Assembly (NCBI GenBank): GCA_963576725.1 | Contig: OY755240.1 | Span: forward strand, 13,632,378 to 13,696,377 | Direction: 5' to 3' | DNA: 64,000 nt | Origin: Azorinus chamasolen | Lineage: Eukaryota > Mollusca > Bivalvia > Cardiida > Solecurtidae | Shown: piece after piece, positions 28,900 to 41,005 of the stretch | How positions within the stretch are numbered: the first letter of the stretch is position 1 | Layout: each line of letters opens with the position of its first letter | Translations under genes and position numbers: made by a program | Notes under the pieces: generated by a model | Told to the model about the DNA's origin: nothing | The model's input: the letters and a program-made list of their open reading frames with translations, nothing else | Databases searched by the model: none

Positions 28900-29455
28900 A
28901 CGGTTTAACAACCCAGCGGTGGTTTTGCCTTAGGCCGTTCCGATGTAGAACTTTCTTTGTCACCCTTACTTTTATGTTGACATGTGTCTTTGTGTATTTA
29001 AAGTTGTGCGTTTATTTATGGTTTAGGTTATCATCTCGTGTGTGTGTGTGTGTATGTGTGTGTGTTAGTGTGTGTGTGTGTGTGTATGGTTGTGTATTAC
29101 ATGCTTTCTATCGATGTTTGTGTGGTGGTCGCGTCTTGTGTGTGTCTTTTCCCGCTTGACTTTACTACTATTTCAATTTTGTAATTATGATTTATGGTTG
29201 GTTTGTATGACAGTATATAGATGTCTGTTGTATATGGAAAAGTAGTAAAGTCAAGCAGGAAAATCCACACACAAACGCCGCCGTCACCAAAACATCGATA
29301 GAAAGCAAATAATACATACACACATGAGATAAAAACTATAAACCTGAACAATAACACAAGTACAAAGACAAAAAGACACCGAACAAACAAAAGCAAGGGC
29401 GACAAAGAGTGTACCGCCTTGGAACTGTCAGTGGCAGAACCACCGGTTTATGGAG
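28900..29455. repeat. inverted pair of R2 copies
   Basis: 28900-29165 is R2 on plus (TG-rich, TTTTCCCGCTTGACTTTACT). 29222-29455 is R2 on minus (AGTAAAGTCAAGCAGGAAAA first, GTACCGCCTTGGAACTGTCA last). The pair could fold into a stem of up to about 230 bp in the HSPA12-like intron 1. Confidence 0.75.
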
Positions 29456-29511
29456 GTATGTTATGGTTTTGACACTACTTAAATCAATAAAAAAGAACAA
29501 TTGCATTTCAG

Positions 29512-29679
29512 TTACGGAAAACCACCACCTGTCTTTTATTAAATGAAGGCAAGGCGATCGATTCTTTTGGGCAACTAGCGGAAAAGCGATTTTGCAATGA
29601 GTGTGACAAGGCAGGCGGTCAATCCCTTGAAGGGAAATGGTACTTCTTCAAAGGTTTCAAGATGATTCTCTACGATCAG
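29512..29679 (+). CDS. HSPA12-like gene, exon 2
   Basis: 56 codons, phase 0 at both ends, between TTGCATTTCAG and GTAAGG. Reads KTTTCLLLNEG...SFGQLAEKRF...WYFFKGFKMILY, the segment that in HSPA12 proteins follows the first loop (KTPT-L-F, FG-EAE, W-FF--FKM-LY). Intact. Confidence 0.85.
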
Positions 29680-29931
29680 GTAAGGGGCATAGTAAGAATT
29701 CATGTTCTGAATTCACCTGTAGAATCTCAGGCATGATAATAATTGCATGGTTCAAATCAAGCCAAAATGCATCTCAAAGGTATTTAATGTTGTGCTACAG
29801 AAGCAATTTAACGTCGATAACAACTATCGGAAAAACACACTTCATATATCAGTTAATTTTCATAGGCATACATAATGAATGTACGTGTATTTGTATAATT
29901 GGAATATATTCAATTTCATGTTTTCAATCAG

Positions 29932-30150
29932 GATAGTCCTGGAAAACTTCAAGTGGACGATCACTTTGGACAACCAATGCCTCTGTTCGATGTGATGTCA
30001 CAATTCATTCAGGCCATGAGGGAGCACTTCCTTGAATTAATGCGGAAAAAACAGCAAAAACCGAACCTCAATAAAATGTTGTGGGTCCTAACTGTACCTG
30101 CTATATGGTCAGATGCGTCTAAGAAGTTTATGAGCGAAGCAGCCGAAAAG
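29932..30150 (+). CDS. HSPA12-like gene, exon 3
   Basis: 73 codons, phase 0 at both ends, acceptor TTTTCAATCAG, donor GTACAT. Contains MLWVLTVPAIWSDASKKFM followed by SEAAEK, the HSPA12 signature of the ATPase fold (W-LTVPAIWSD-AK-FM--AAE-AG). Confidence 0.9.
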
Positions 30151-30267
30151 GTACATAAAAAGTACGATTTCGCATGTTGACCATTTAAAATGTTACCAAA
30201 GTATAAACAAAGGTAACGACAGAGAAAACTCTAGCTATATTCACTATTATGCTTCTAGAACAAATAA

Positions 30268-30460
30268 TCTGAAAAGGAGTGATCCTTCGAAAGCAAAAGT
30301 AGAAATGCAAAAAGAGAAAATTGCAGACTCGGTTTTATTGAGTCTGTTCATGAGTAATAATTAAAAGTGCAACACTACTCGCGCCCCCTAGCACCGGCTT
30401 AAGCAGTATTCAATTTTCAAAACTAATAAAATCAAAACTTATGATCCCGAAGGACCAGAA
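30268..30460 (-). repeat. R3 copy in intron 3
   Basis: Reverse-complement R3: TCCTTCGAAAGCAAAAG, GACTCGGTTTTATTGAGTC and GCACCGGCTTAAGCAGTATT. Confidence 0.75.
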
Positions 30461-30591
30461 AATATAAGTTTCTTGAAAAGTTTCTTGACTTAGAATAAGC
30501 GGATCTTACCAATTTCTAACACAGGCACACATGTACGTAAACAAAATAAATGAGGCACTCATATGCTGATACGTCAAATGGTTGTTTTCAG

Positions 30592-30736
30592 GCAGGGATT
30601 CAAAGAAAGAATCTTCTAATCGCCCATGAGCCCGAAGCAGCTGCAATTCACTGCATGCATCTTCCGTGTGAGGAAAGAGACGCTATGGGAAGTTTTGGAG
30701 AAAAGGGTGACACTTTTATGACTGCAGACCTTGGTG
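30592..30736 (+). CDS. HSPA12-like gene, exon 4
   Basis: Acceptor GTTGTTTTCAG; starts AGIQRKNLLIAHEPEAAAIH (the EPEAA motif of Hsp70-fold ATPases) and ends inside the second phosphate motif at ADLG-G. The donor GTAAAT leaves one base of a codon (phase 1), completed by GT at 41006, giving DLGGGTTD across the 10.3 kb intron 4. Confidence 0.85.
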
Positions 30737-31009
30737 GTAAATACATATATTTCTTACATTCTTAATGTTTAAAGATAGAATAATCTTGACGAAGTTTTAC
30801 TACATGTGATTTCATAGCAGTATTTCAATGTTATTGTAGTGCTTTTAGTCATAGTTATATTATGTACGACATATTTGTATATATGGAATATGTGGTGAAA
30901 ACAAAAACAAAAAAGAGGAAATAAAAACACCTGACTTGACGAATTATTACAGCAAGTGCCATTAGATTTATGACGAAATACTGTGTAATACTGTTGGCGT
31001 TGTGCTCGT

Positions 31010-31215
31010 GTGGAGGTCGTAAAAGGGTCGCCCCGTACTTCACTCTCAGTGTTGTTATATTTCCTGTCCTTCGGGATCATAAATATCAATGGTTGTATTA
31101 ATGAAAAATAAAAAGCACATAACCCGTGCTAGGGGGCGTGAGTAGTGTTGCACATTAAGATTAAATAAAACCGGGTCTGTATTTTTTTCTCTTTCCATTG
31201 CTGAATTTGCTTTCA
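31010..31215 (+). repeat. R3 copy, partial
   Basis: GGGTCGCCCCGTACTTCACT, GCTAGGGGGCGTGAGTAGTG and AATAAAACCGGGTCTG. Confidence 0.7.
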
Positions 31216-31884
31216 GAATTTATCAACAATTGTCTCTCAATTAAGTTATGATCCACAAGGTTTATATGCTCATATTGAGGTTACGCGACCTCTTCATTGT
31301 TGCAGTGCCTACATCTAATTAAGTGTCGTGCCCTAGGCCCAGTCCAAACGTTATACTTTGCAGCATTTTGTTTTATGACGTTACATCTTATCATACTCTT
31401 GCGCAAGTAATGGCGTCAAATTTTGCTTTTTGTTTTTGGGGAGCTAGTATGTTCTCGGTATTGATTAGGAAAGGACAGTTTCATGTGTGTGCATTGTACA
31501 AGTATATGTGTATAGTATGTGTATGTGAACACTCATCAGTTGTGGAGAATCGGTGTTTGTAGAGTTCCTTTATGTTCAATATCCATTGGCGCGATGTGAC
31601 ATTTTCAGTGTTGCAGTGCTATGTACATACTCCAAATTCATTCTATTTGTGTCTCACTACCATAGGTCCTGCCCAGTCTAAATTCACATTTCTGTGAAAT
31701 TTGTGACGTATGCCTTATCAAACCCTTGCGTAAAAGGGGGAAACAATCCTACAGTCCTACTAACCCTATCCAAAACCCTAAACCTAAAGTACTATACACA
31801 AAAGGGCACGGCACCAAACATCATCAAAAGGAAACAGGACAATTACAAGACATATTTTTACAATTTAGTTTGTTCAAGAGTAGA

Positions 31885-32795
31885 TTTTAAAAGTGCAACA
31901 CTACTCACGTACCCTAGCATCGGCTAAAATTGTATTCAATTTTCAAAATTAATAACATCGAAAAACTATATCCTGAATGAGCAGAAAATATAACACTAAG
32001 AATGAAGTATGGGGAAGACTAGGCAACGCAACCACCACCAAAACAATGATAGACAGCATGTCACACGCACGCACACACAGAAAACACACAGAAAACACAC
32101 ACAGAAAACACACACAAAAGCACCTGAGACAAACATTTCAAACATGAATAAAAGCACAAGTGCAAAGACACAAGACAAACAAACTTGAGTATTTTAAGAG
32201 CTTTTTACTAAAGGATCAATACCACTCATGTCACCTAGCACCGGCTTACGCGGTATACAATTTTCATAACTAAAAACATTGAAACTGATGATTCTGAAGG
32301 ACCAGAAATTATAGTAACACTGAGATTGAAGTACGGGCTGACGTTTTACGACCACCAAACTTGCAATTAACAACTGCTGTTTTGAATTACATAAATTCTT
32401 AAAGTAAGACAACATTCAGAAGCAAACAAAGGAATGCGAAAATAGAACATTGCAGCACGATTTTATTGAGTCTGTTGACGAGCCATAATTAAACGTGCAA
32501 CCTAGTACCAGCTTAAGTCGTCACAAATGCAAGGAGGGAAGCATAACGCCAATCAGTAAAGGGATCGACCACAAAGCATTCAGTACGCTGTATAGAGTAG
32601 TATAGAAGGGTTTTAGCTCTTTCTTATGCATTCTGATACGTTTGATAAACAAAATAGTGAATGAAAGTAGGAGAACCTTTGAAAGCAAAAGTAGCTGCGA
32701 AAAGGGCAAGTTGCTGACTCGGCTTTATTGAGTCTGTTCATGCGTATTTATTTAAAGTACAACACTGCTGACGCCCCTAGCACCGCTTTAATTCG
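31885..32795 (-). repeat. cluster of R3 and R2 fragments
   Basis: R3 pieces at about 31885-31995, 32195-32520 and 32660-32795, and an R2 end at about 32010-32190 (CCACCACCAAAACAATGATA then CA-rich sequence). All are in reverse orientation inside intron 4. Confidence 0.65.
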
Positions 32796-32799
32796 AAAA

Positions 32800-33600
<801 letters not shown>

Positions 33601-33727
33601 AAAACAAAGCATAATAACTGTGACAATCCGTCAAATATGTACTCAATGGCTTTGCTGAAGTCAGAGCACCTGCAGGCAAGCCGTTAAGGGCACGCCAGGG
33701 AAAAGGTAATACATGAGTATAGTAAAT

Positions 33728-34215
33728 AAATTCTGAAGGGAGGTGATCCCCCGAGAGCAAAAATTGCAACACAAAAAGAGAAAATTGCAGACTTGGTTTT
33801 ATTGAGTCTGTTCATGAACAGTAATTGAAAGAGCAACACTGCTCACGCCCCCTAGCACCGGCTTAAGCGGTATTCAATTTAAGCGGTATTCAATTTTCAA
33901 CAAGAAGTACCGAAATTCATGATCTCGAATAATCAGAAGGTATAACAACACTGAGAATGAAGTGCGGGGCGACGTTTTACGTCCGCCACACAAGCACTTA
34001 ACACCTGCTGTTGTGAAGATTATAAATTCTGAAGAGAGGTGATCCCCCGAGAGCAAAAATTGCAACACAAAACGAGAAAATTGCAGACTCGGTTTTAGTA
34101 AAAGTACAAAAATGAGTCATGCAGGAAACACCACATACAGAACAAACAGTCGCCCGAACAGCAACACAAGGAAACAGAAAATGTACATAACTATAAAAAC
34201 AAGAGTACCGCATAC
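33728..34215 (-). repeat. R3 dimer joined to an R1 end
   Basis: Two reverse R3 copies (landmark GGTGATCCCCCGAGAGCAAA at 33742 and 34039, about 297 bp apart) followed by an R1 end from about 34095 (AAAATGAGTCATGCAGGAAA, CATACAGAACAAACAGTCGC). Confidence 0.7.
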
Positions 34216-34357
34216 GGTACAGAATACGCCCACTTGCAAACTTTCTCTGATTCAACATGCCTTATAAGTGTTGACATTTTCTAATCTGTGCTTCAGATCT
34301 TGATTTCCATATTAAGGTGATACTATTTTTAAAAAATTTGAAGTGAATATCTTATTA

Positions 34358-36189
34358 AACAAGAGATGTTTGTAAAACATGTATACCCCCCAGACTCCCT
34401 GACCTTTGATCTAGTGACCTAAAAAATACAGGTCATCTAGCGGTCATGACTAATCACCACAGCAACTTTGAAAATCCTAAGCCAAACCACTGATCATTTA
34501 TTGATCTGAAAACATTTCACAAGTTAAGGTCATGGTGACCTTGACCTTTGACCTAGTGACCTCAACAACTATAGGGGTCATCTAGTGGTCACGACCAACT
34601 ACCACAGCAAGTTTGAAGATCCCGAACCAAACCATTGAGCAGTTATTAATTGGAAACCATTTCATCAGTTAAGGTCATGATGACCTTGACCTTTGACCTA
34701 GTGACCTCAAAATTAGTAGGGGTCATCTAGTTGTCATGACCAACCACCACAGCAAGTTTGAAGATCCTAAGCCAAACCCTTGAGCAGTTATTGATTGGAA
34801 ACCATTTTACTAGTTAAGGTCATGGTGACCTTGACCTTTGGCCTCAAAAACAATAGGGCTTATCTATCGGTCATGACCAACCACCACAGCAAGTTTGAAG
34901 ATCCTAAGCCAAACCCTTGAGCAGTTATTGATCGGAAACTATTTCACCAGTTAAGGTCATGGTGACCTTGACCTTTGACCTAGAGACATAAAAATCAACA
35001 GGGCTCATCTAGTTGTCATGACAAACCACCTAAGCAAATTGTAAGATCCTAAGCCAAACCTTGAGCAGTTATTGATCAGAAACCGTTTTATAAGTTATGG
35101 TCATGGTGACCTTGACCTTTGACCTAGTGACCTAAAAACAATATGGGTCATCCAGTTGTCATGACCAACTACCACTGCAAGTTTGAAGATACTATACCAA
35201 ACGCTTGAGCAGTTATTGATCGGAAACCATTGAACCAGTTAAGAGCATGGTGACCTTGACCTTTGACCTAGTGACCTAAAAAACAATAAGGGGGCATCTA
35301 GTGGTCATTACCAACCACCACAGCACATTTGAAGATCCTAAGCCAAACCCTTGAGCAGTTATTGATCGCAAACCATTTCACCAGTTAAGGTCATGGTGAC
35401 CTTGACCTTTGACCTAGTGACCTAAAAACAATAGGACTCATCTAGTTGTCATGACCAACCACCTAAGCAAATTTGAAGATCCTAAGTCAAACCCTTGAGC
35501 AGTTATTGATCAGAAACCATTTTACCAGTTAAGGTCATGGTGACCTTGACCTTTGACCTAGTAACCTAAAAAACAATAGGGGTCATCCAGTGGTCATGAT
35601 CAACTACCACTGCAAGTTTGAAGATTCTAAGCTAAAACCATTGAGCAGTTATTGATCGGAAACCATTTAACCAGTTAAGGTCATGGTGACCTTGACCTTT
35701 GACCTTGTGACCTCAAAATCAATAGGGGTCATCTAGTGGTCATGACCAACCAACACAGCAAGTTTGAAGATTCTAAGCTAAACCCTTGAGCAGTTACTGA
35801 TCGGAAACCATTTAACCAGTTAAGGTCATGGTGACCTTGACCTTTGACCTTATGACCTCAAAATCAATAGGGGTCATCTAGTGGTCATGACCAACCACCA
35901 CAGCAAGTTTGAAGATCCCAAGCAAACCCTTGAGCAGTTATTGATCGTAAACTATTTTATCATTTTAGGTTATGGTGACCTTGACCTTTGACCTAGTGAC
36001 CTAAAAAACAATAGGGGTCATCTACTTGTCATGACCAACCATCACAGCAAGTTTGAAGATTTTAGGCCAAGTAGTTTATTAGTTATCGTTCGGAAACCAT
36101 CGATCTACCGACCGACCGACCGACCGACCGACCGACCGACATGTGCAAAGCAATATACCCCCATTTTTTCAAAAGGGGGGTATAATAAA
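34358..36189 (+). mobile_element. tandem-array element B with nuclear-receptor-like sites
   Basis: About 12 units of roughly 148 bp: CAGTTAAGGTCATGGTGACC, TTGACCTTTGACCTAGTGAC, GGGGTCATCTAGTGGTCATG, CACAGCAAGTTTGAAGATCC and GAGCAGTTATTGATCGGAAA. It starts ACAAGAGATGTTTGTAAAAC and ends CCGACCGACC (36118-36140), then AATATACCCCC and GGGGGGTATAATAAAA. No coding capacity. It shares its end style with elements A and C and the one at 62315. Confidence 0.8.
34526..35850 (+). promoter_or_regulatory. repeated ERE/DR1-type nuclear receptor half-site clusters
   Basis: Most units of array B carry AGGTCATGGTGACCT, a perfect three-spaced palindrome of the estrogen-response type, overlapping TGACCTTGA (the extended half-site read by ERR and NR5A receptors) and TGACCTTTGACC (a DR1, read by HNF4/RXR). 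By eye nine units keep GGTCAnnnTGACC. Binding is inferred from the motif only. Confidence 0.35.
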
Positions 36190-37499
36190 AAAGTTATAGC
36201 TAATCCTCATATTTGCAGATTTTTGAAAAGTGAAACGGCCATAACTCTGTAAAGACAAACTGAATGAACCTCAAAATAAACTCATCTTCAGATTTTGTTG
36301 CTTAAAACATTTCTGTTAAGTTTCATTTATATCATTTTAATAGTTTTCCCAGGAAACAAGAGACAAACTAAAAGCTGACAGACAAACAAAGCAACAAACA
36401 CACAAAGTTCAAGGACCATAACTTTAGAATAAAATGACTTGCCAAAAACCCTGCAATATATGTGAAAATTCATATTAAGGTTTAACCATATAAAAAAATT
36501 GAAGTAAATATCATTTCAAATGAAAAAGTTATGGCCATCCTCATATATATTTGCATAGATTTGCATTATTTCTTTTAAGTGCAAGGGCCATAACTCCGAA
36601 ACGACAAATCAAATGAACCTCAGAATTGACTTAGCTTCAGATCTTGATGCATTAAACATGTGTGTGAAGTTTCATTAATATCTGTCAAACAGTTTTCCCA
36701 GAAAACAGCGGACAAACTATATGCATATATTTGCATTATTTTTTAAGTAAAAGGGCCATAACTCTGAAACGAAAAATCAAATGAACCTCAGAATCAACTC
36801 AGCTTCAGATCTTGATGCATTAAACATTTGTGTGAAGTTTCATTAATATCTCTCAAATAGTTTTCCCAGAAAACAGCGGACAAATTATTTGCATGTATTT
36901 GCATTATTTCTTAAGGACAAGGGCCATAACTCCGAAACGAAAAATGAAATGAACCTCAGAATCAACTCAGCTTCAGATCTTGATGCATTAAACATTTGTG
37001 TGAAGTTTCATTAATATCTGTTAAATAGTTTTCCCAAAAAACAGCGGACAAACTATTTGCATGTATTTACATTATATTTTAAGTAAAAGGGCCATAACTC
37101 CGAAACGACAAATCAAATGAACCTGAGAATCGACTCAGCTTCAGATCTTGAGGCATTTAACATTTGTGTGAAGTTCCAAAAATATCTCTCATATAGTTTT
37201 CCCAGAAAACAGTGGACAAACTATTTGCATTTTTTAAGGACAAGGGCCATAACTCTGAAACGAAAAATCAAATGAACCTCACAATCAACTCAGCTTCAGA
37301 TCTTGATACATTTAACATTTGTGTGAAGTTTCATTAATATCTGTCAAACAGTTTTCCTGGAAAACTGCGGACAAACAAAATGTTGACGGACGAACGAACG
37401 AACAAACGAACGAACGAACGAACGAACGAACGAACGGACGGACGGACGGACAGGGCCACGCCAATAAACGACCACCTTTATTAGGTGGGCGTATAATAA

Positions 37500-38030
37500 A
37501 AAGAGACGCACAAAGACAAAACAAACACACAATAGGGGAAGATGGAAGCACCGCCTTGGAACGGTCAGTGACAAAAGTCTAGGGGGGGGGGGGGTTTAAA
37601 CCGGTTTATGGGCGCCCAACCTCACACTTATTCCATCCCCACCCTAAAAGACAAACAGTGTAAATAAACGTATCCCCTCTCCGACTAACCTACAACAACC
37701 GCGACGGTAAATACAGTGATAAAGTGCATGTATAACGAAAACATTTAAGTTAACAAACTGTATCCACCTATCGTTGGTATACTCAATGATTGAGCTGCAA
37801 ACAGAGTAACTGTAGAAAAGTAATAAAGGGCACGACAAAAACGAAATAGTACGTTCTCCTTCCATTTCTGGATTTAAGAGGTCGCCTTCACAGAGTACTA
37901 AACCTTTTTTGTCGGTGTACATGCATAGAGGCCAGCCTGATTGCCAACTGTAAAAGGGTTGACAACCAAACATGCAGTATGTTGTAGTACTACAGGATCA
38001 TATCCGTTTTTAATGAATTTTTAACATATT
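37500..38030 (-). mobile_element. Penelope-like 3' end (R1 type)
   Basis: Reverse R1: GAGACGCACAAAGACAAAAC, a G13 run (37582-37594), TTTAAACCGGTTTATGGGCG, CCCCTCTCCGACTAACCTAC and GGTCGCCTTCACAGAGTACT, continuing into the degenerate RT C-terminus. Confidence 0.8.
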
Positions 38031-38139
38031 TGATGAACAAAGTGAGAAAATTGGTACGTTCAATAATTTTACGAAGTTTGTAAATCACATTACCATAAAA
38101 TTTAGGATGTGAAACACCGTGTCTTATCCCGTATCTGAG

Positions 38140-40540
38140 TACGCCATCAAAAGTATACCATCATAGAGTGCTACCCTCGGCCTGTCATCGGTCAAGGAAA
38201 GGGGGAGGCGTAGCTACCGACTGTAAAATGGTCGATAACCAAACATGCAGTGCGTTGCAATATAATGGGATCATAATCTTTCTTCTTAAATGTTTTAATG
38301 CGTTTTATATAAACAAATCATGAAAATGGATATGACCCCGAATTTTCCTAAGTTTGTAGATAACATCCCCATAAAAGTCTGGTTGAGAAATGCCTTGTTG
38401 CAGTAACGTCCGTAGATTGCAATGATATTTACTAATGAGTGGTAAATTTCGATGATAAAATTTAGAAAATGTTTTCCGAAGTTTGTGATATCTGTAACCT
38501 TCATTGAGAAGTTTATCAGTTATAACTAAATTAAGACTGTTAAATTCTTCAAGCAAAGAACAGGCTCGGGCAAACCGAATAAGTTGAGAAATATAAACTC
38601 CATATTAAGATGTATAACGGGGCACATCTAGAAAAGGATAATAAACTATTTTGAAATTAAGATTTTCTCTTTTATCGTATATTTCGCCCCGTACTTCATT
38701 CCCAGTGTTGTTATACCTTCTGATCCTTCGAGATCATGAATTTCAGTACTTCTTGTTCTGAAAATTGAACACCGCTTAAGCCGGTGTTAGGGGGCGTGAG
38801 CAGTGTTTGCACTTTCAATTACTGTTCATGAACAGACTCAATAAAACCGAGTCTGCAATTTTCTCTTTTTGTGTTGCAATATTTGCTCTCGGGGATCACC
38901 CCCTTTCAGAATTTATCATTTGTAATTGAAAGATTCAAATCTAAAAATGAAGCTACAATGTCAGATTGATTCGTTTTGTTTAAAGACAGTTTTTTGGGTA
39001 AATTGAAGAAATCATAGTTTCAAAATAAGGATTATCTAATTTCAAAATATCGTCTATATACCTTGAAGTTTTATTAAAAGCATTAACAATATCGCTCTGT
39101 GTATCAGGGTTTAAGCTAAGCATAAAATCCCTCTCATAGCAATACAAAAAACAAATCTGCAACAAGATGGGCACAATTTGTACCCATGGGTATACCAACA
39201 ACTTGACGATATATGGTACCCCCATAACGCACAAATATATTATCTAAAAGAAAGGTAAGACATCTACAAACATCAAGGCAAGTCCACATTGTGTAATGTT
39301 CTACTTCTGAATTCGAAAAGAATGAACGTTGAACATAACAAGCAATGAACATTTTGTTTTCTCTGGCAAAGGTTTTTTCTATTAATTTAATCAGTTTATC
39401 CTTTATAAGATGGCGAGGTAGAGTAGTATAGAGTGTAGAGAAATATTAAGAGCTCAGTGATGAAATGTTATACTGTTCATTTTCAAGTTTCGTTAAAACA
39501 TCATTTGAATTTTTATGGACCAAAAAACATTAATACCAGAATTTTTATTTCATCAAGGCAAGTCCACATTGTGTAATGTTCTACTTCTGAATTCGAAAAG
39601 AATGAACGTTGAACATAACAAGCAATGGACATTTTGTTTTCTCTGGCAAAGGTTTTTTCTATTAATTTAATCAGTTTATCCTTTATAAGATGGCGAGGTA
39701 GAGTAGTATAGAGTGTAGAGAAATATTAAGAGCTCAGTGAAGAAATGTTATATTGTTCATTTTCAAGTTTCGTTAAAACATCATTTGAATTTTTGATGGA
39801 CCAAACAACATTAGTACCAGAATTTTCAAATATTTTATTACAGTAACGTTTTACATGTTCTTTGATCGTAGTAAGACAGAACGTCAAAAGTTTAGATATT
39901 TTAGTAGTGGTACAATAGCTAGAGTTGGCAATAAAACGCGCCTTATCTCACAACAGCAGGTGTTAAGTGCTTGTGTGGCGGCCGTAAAACGTCGCCCCGT
40001 ACTTCATTCTCAGTGTTGTTATACCTTCTGATCCTTCGAGATCATGAATTTCAGTACATCTTGTTCTGAAAATTGAATACCGCTTTAGCCGGTGCTAGGG
40101 GGCGTGAGCAGTGTTGCACTGTCAATTACTGCTCATAAACAGACTCATAAAAACCGAGTCTGCAATTTTCTCTTTTTGTGTTGCAATTTTTGCTTTCGGG
40201 GGATCACCTCCCTTCAGAATTTATAAGGGTTTTTATGTAGTTTCGGAATCCAGTACAAAGTAGAAAGTTTATTTTGTTTATATTAGGACCAGACTTAAAA
40301 TTATTGCACATTTTTACATGTTCCGAGACAAAAATTTTTTTCAGGTGTTTGAGCTGTTATATAAGTTTGTGAATCAGTTAGCTCCTTCTTTAAAACATCA
40401 ACATAATACAATCTTCAATTAATGATTACATTATTTGACGCCTTGTCAGCAGGAATAAGAACATAATTTGAATGAAATTTAGAAATGTTTTTCTTCAAAT
40501 AGCGAAATGTAACTCTAGGTCTTCAGCCTTTCCTTCATAG
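38140..40540 (-). pseudogene. Penelope-like RT remnant, broken by R3 insertions
   Basis: On minus: 38300-38570 gives YRYHKLRKTFSKFYHR and FYGDVIYKLRKIRG; 38980-39352 gives MWTCLDVCRCLTFLLDNIF, GIPMGTN-, FLYCYERDFML and SRYIDDILKL, the RT fingers and YxDD-equivalent region. Frames are broken. R3 copies sit at 38680-38920 and 39945-40228, cutting the RT. The 38140-38290 part is the R2-type 3' flank. The N-terminal part near 40229-40500 is very decayed. Confidence 0.75.
39271..39830. repeat. 280-bp tandem duplication inside the RT remnant
   Basis: CATCAAGGCAAGTCCACATT starts both 39271 and 39551, and the two 280-bp copies differ at only a few bases. Confidence 0.9.
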
Positions 40541-40547
40541 AATGCAT

Positions 40548-40735
40548 ACTGAGAATGGAGTACGGGCGACCTTTTACGACTGCCACACGAGCACTCGTAC
40601 TTTCTGAGAGTAGAAGATCCTTCAAAAGCAAAAGCAGCAATGCAAAAAGAGGAAATTGCAGACTCGGTTTTATTGAAATTACATGTATAGGTCTGTTCAC
40701 GAGTATTGCAACACTACTCACGCCCATAGTTGCCC
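40548..40735 (-). repeat. R3 copy near the end of intron 4
   Basis: TGAGAATGGAGTACGGGCGA, TCCTTCAAAAGCAAAAGCAG and GACTCGGTTTTATTG mark a reverse R3, with a short insertion after TTATTG. Confidence 0.65.
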
Positions 40736-40884
40736 CCATACGTTAAAAAGAAAAACAATTCTTTGATAAGGATTATTATAATATTAGGCCTTCTCTTGTA
40801 TATCTTCATAAAGGTTGTGCGACTGAAATTATTGCATGTTCTAATTTGCGATCGCGAATTCCGATTACTATAATTTATAATGTG

Positions 40885-40985
40885 CCATTGCAAACATAGT
40901 AGATCCAGATCAGATGACTCCGGTAGGAGACGTTTGATAAGACACCAGACAAAATGCGTATAGAATGAAAAGTGTTAAACAATAC
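40885..40985 (+). repeat. decayed MITE hairpin in intron 4
   Basis: TGCAAACATAGTAGATCCAG, ATCAGATGACTCCGGTAGGA, CGTTTGATAAGAC, then GAAAAGTGTTAAAC about 20 bp before the exon 5 acceptor. It is a right-end remnant of the TTAA family, close enough to be part of the acceptor region. Confidence 0.5.
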
Positions 40986-41005
40986 ATAATTAATTATTGT
41001 TTAAG

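Larger units (their letters stand above)
34285..37497 (+). mobile_element. tandem-array element C, split by element B
   Basis: Units of about 154-168 bp with AAGGGCCATAACTCCGAAAC, AATCAAATGAACCTCAGAAT, TCAGATCTTGATGCATTAAA and AGTTTTCCCAGAAAACAGCG; five unit starts at 36595, 36753, 36921, 37089 and 37243. It ends in GAAC/GGAC tetranucleotides (about 37386-37452) and GGTGGGCGTATAATAAAAA. The left part (34285-34357) and right part (36190 on) are separated by element B, which inserted inside it. Confidence 0.7.

Noticed and set aside
37312..37582. Frames rich in Asn-Glu-Arg-Thr and Ser-Phe-Val-Arg
   Set aside because: Translations of the GAAC/GGAC tetranucleotide tract at the end of array C.
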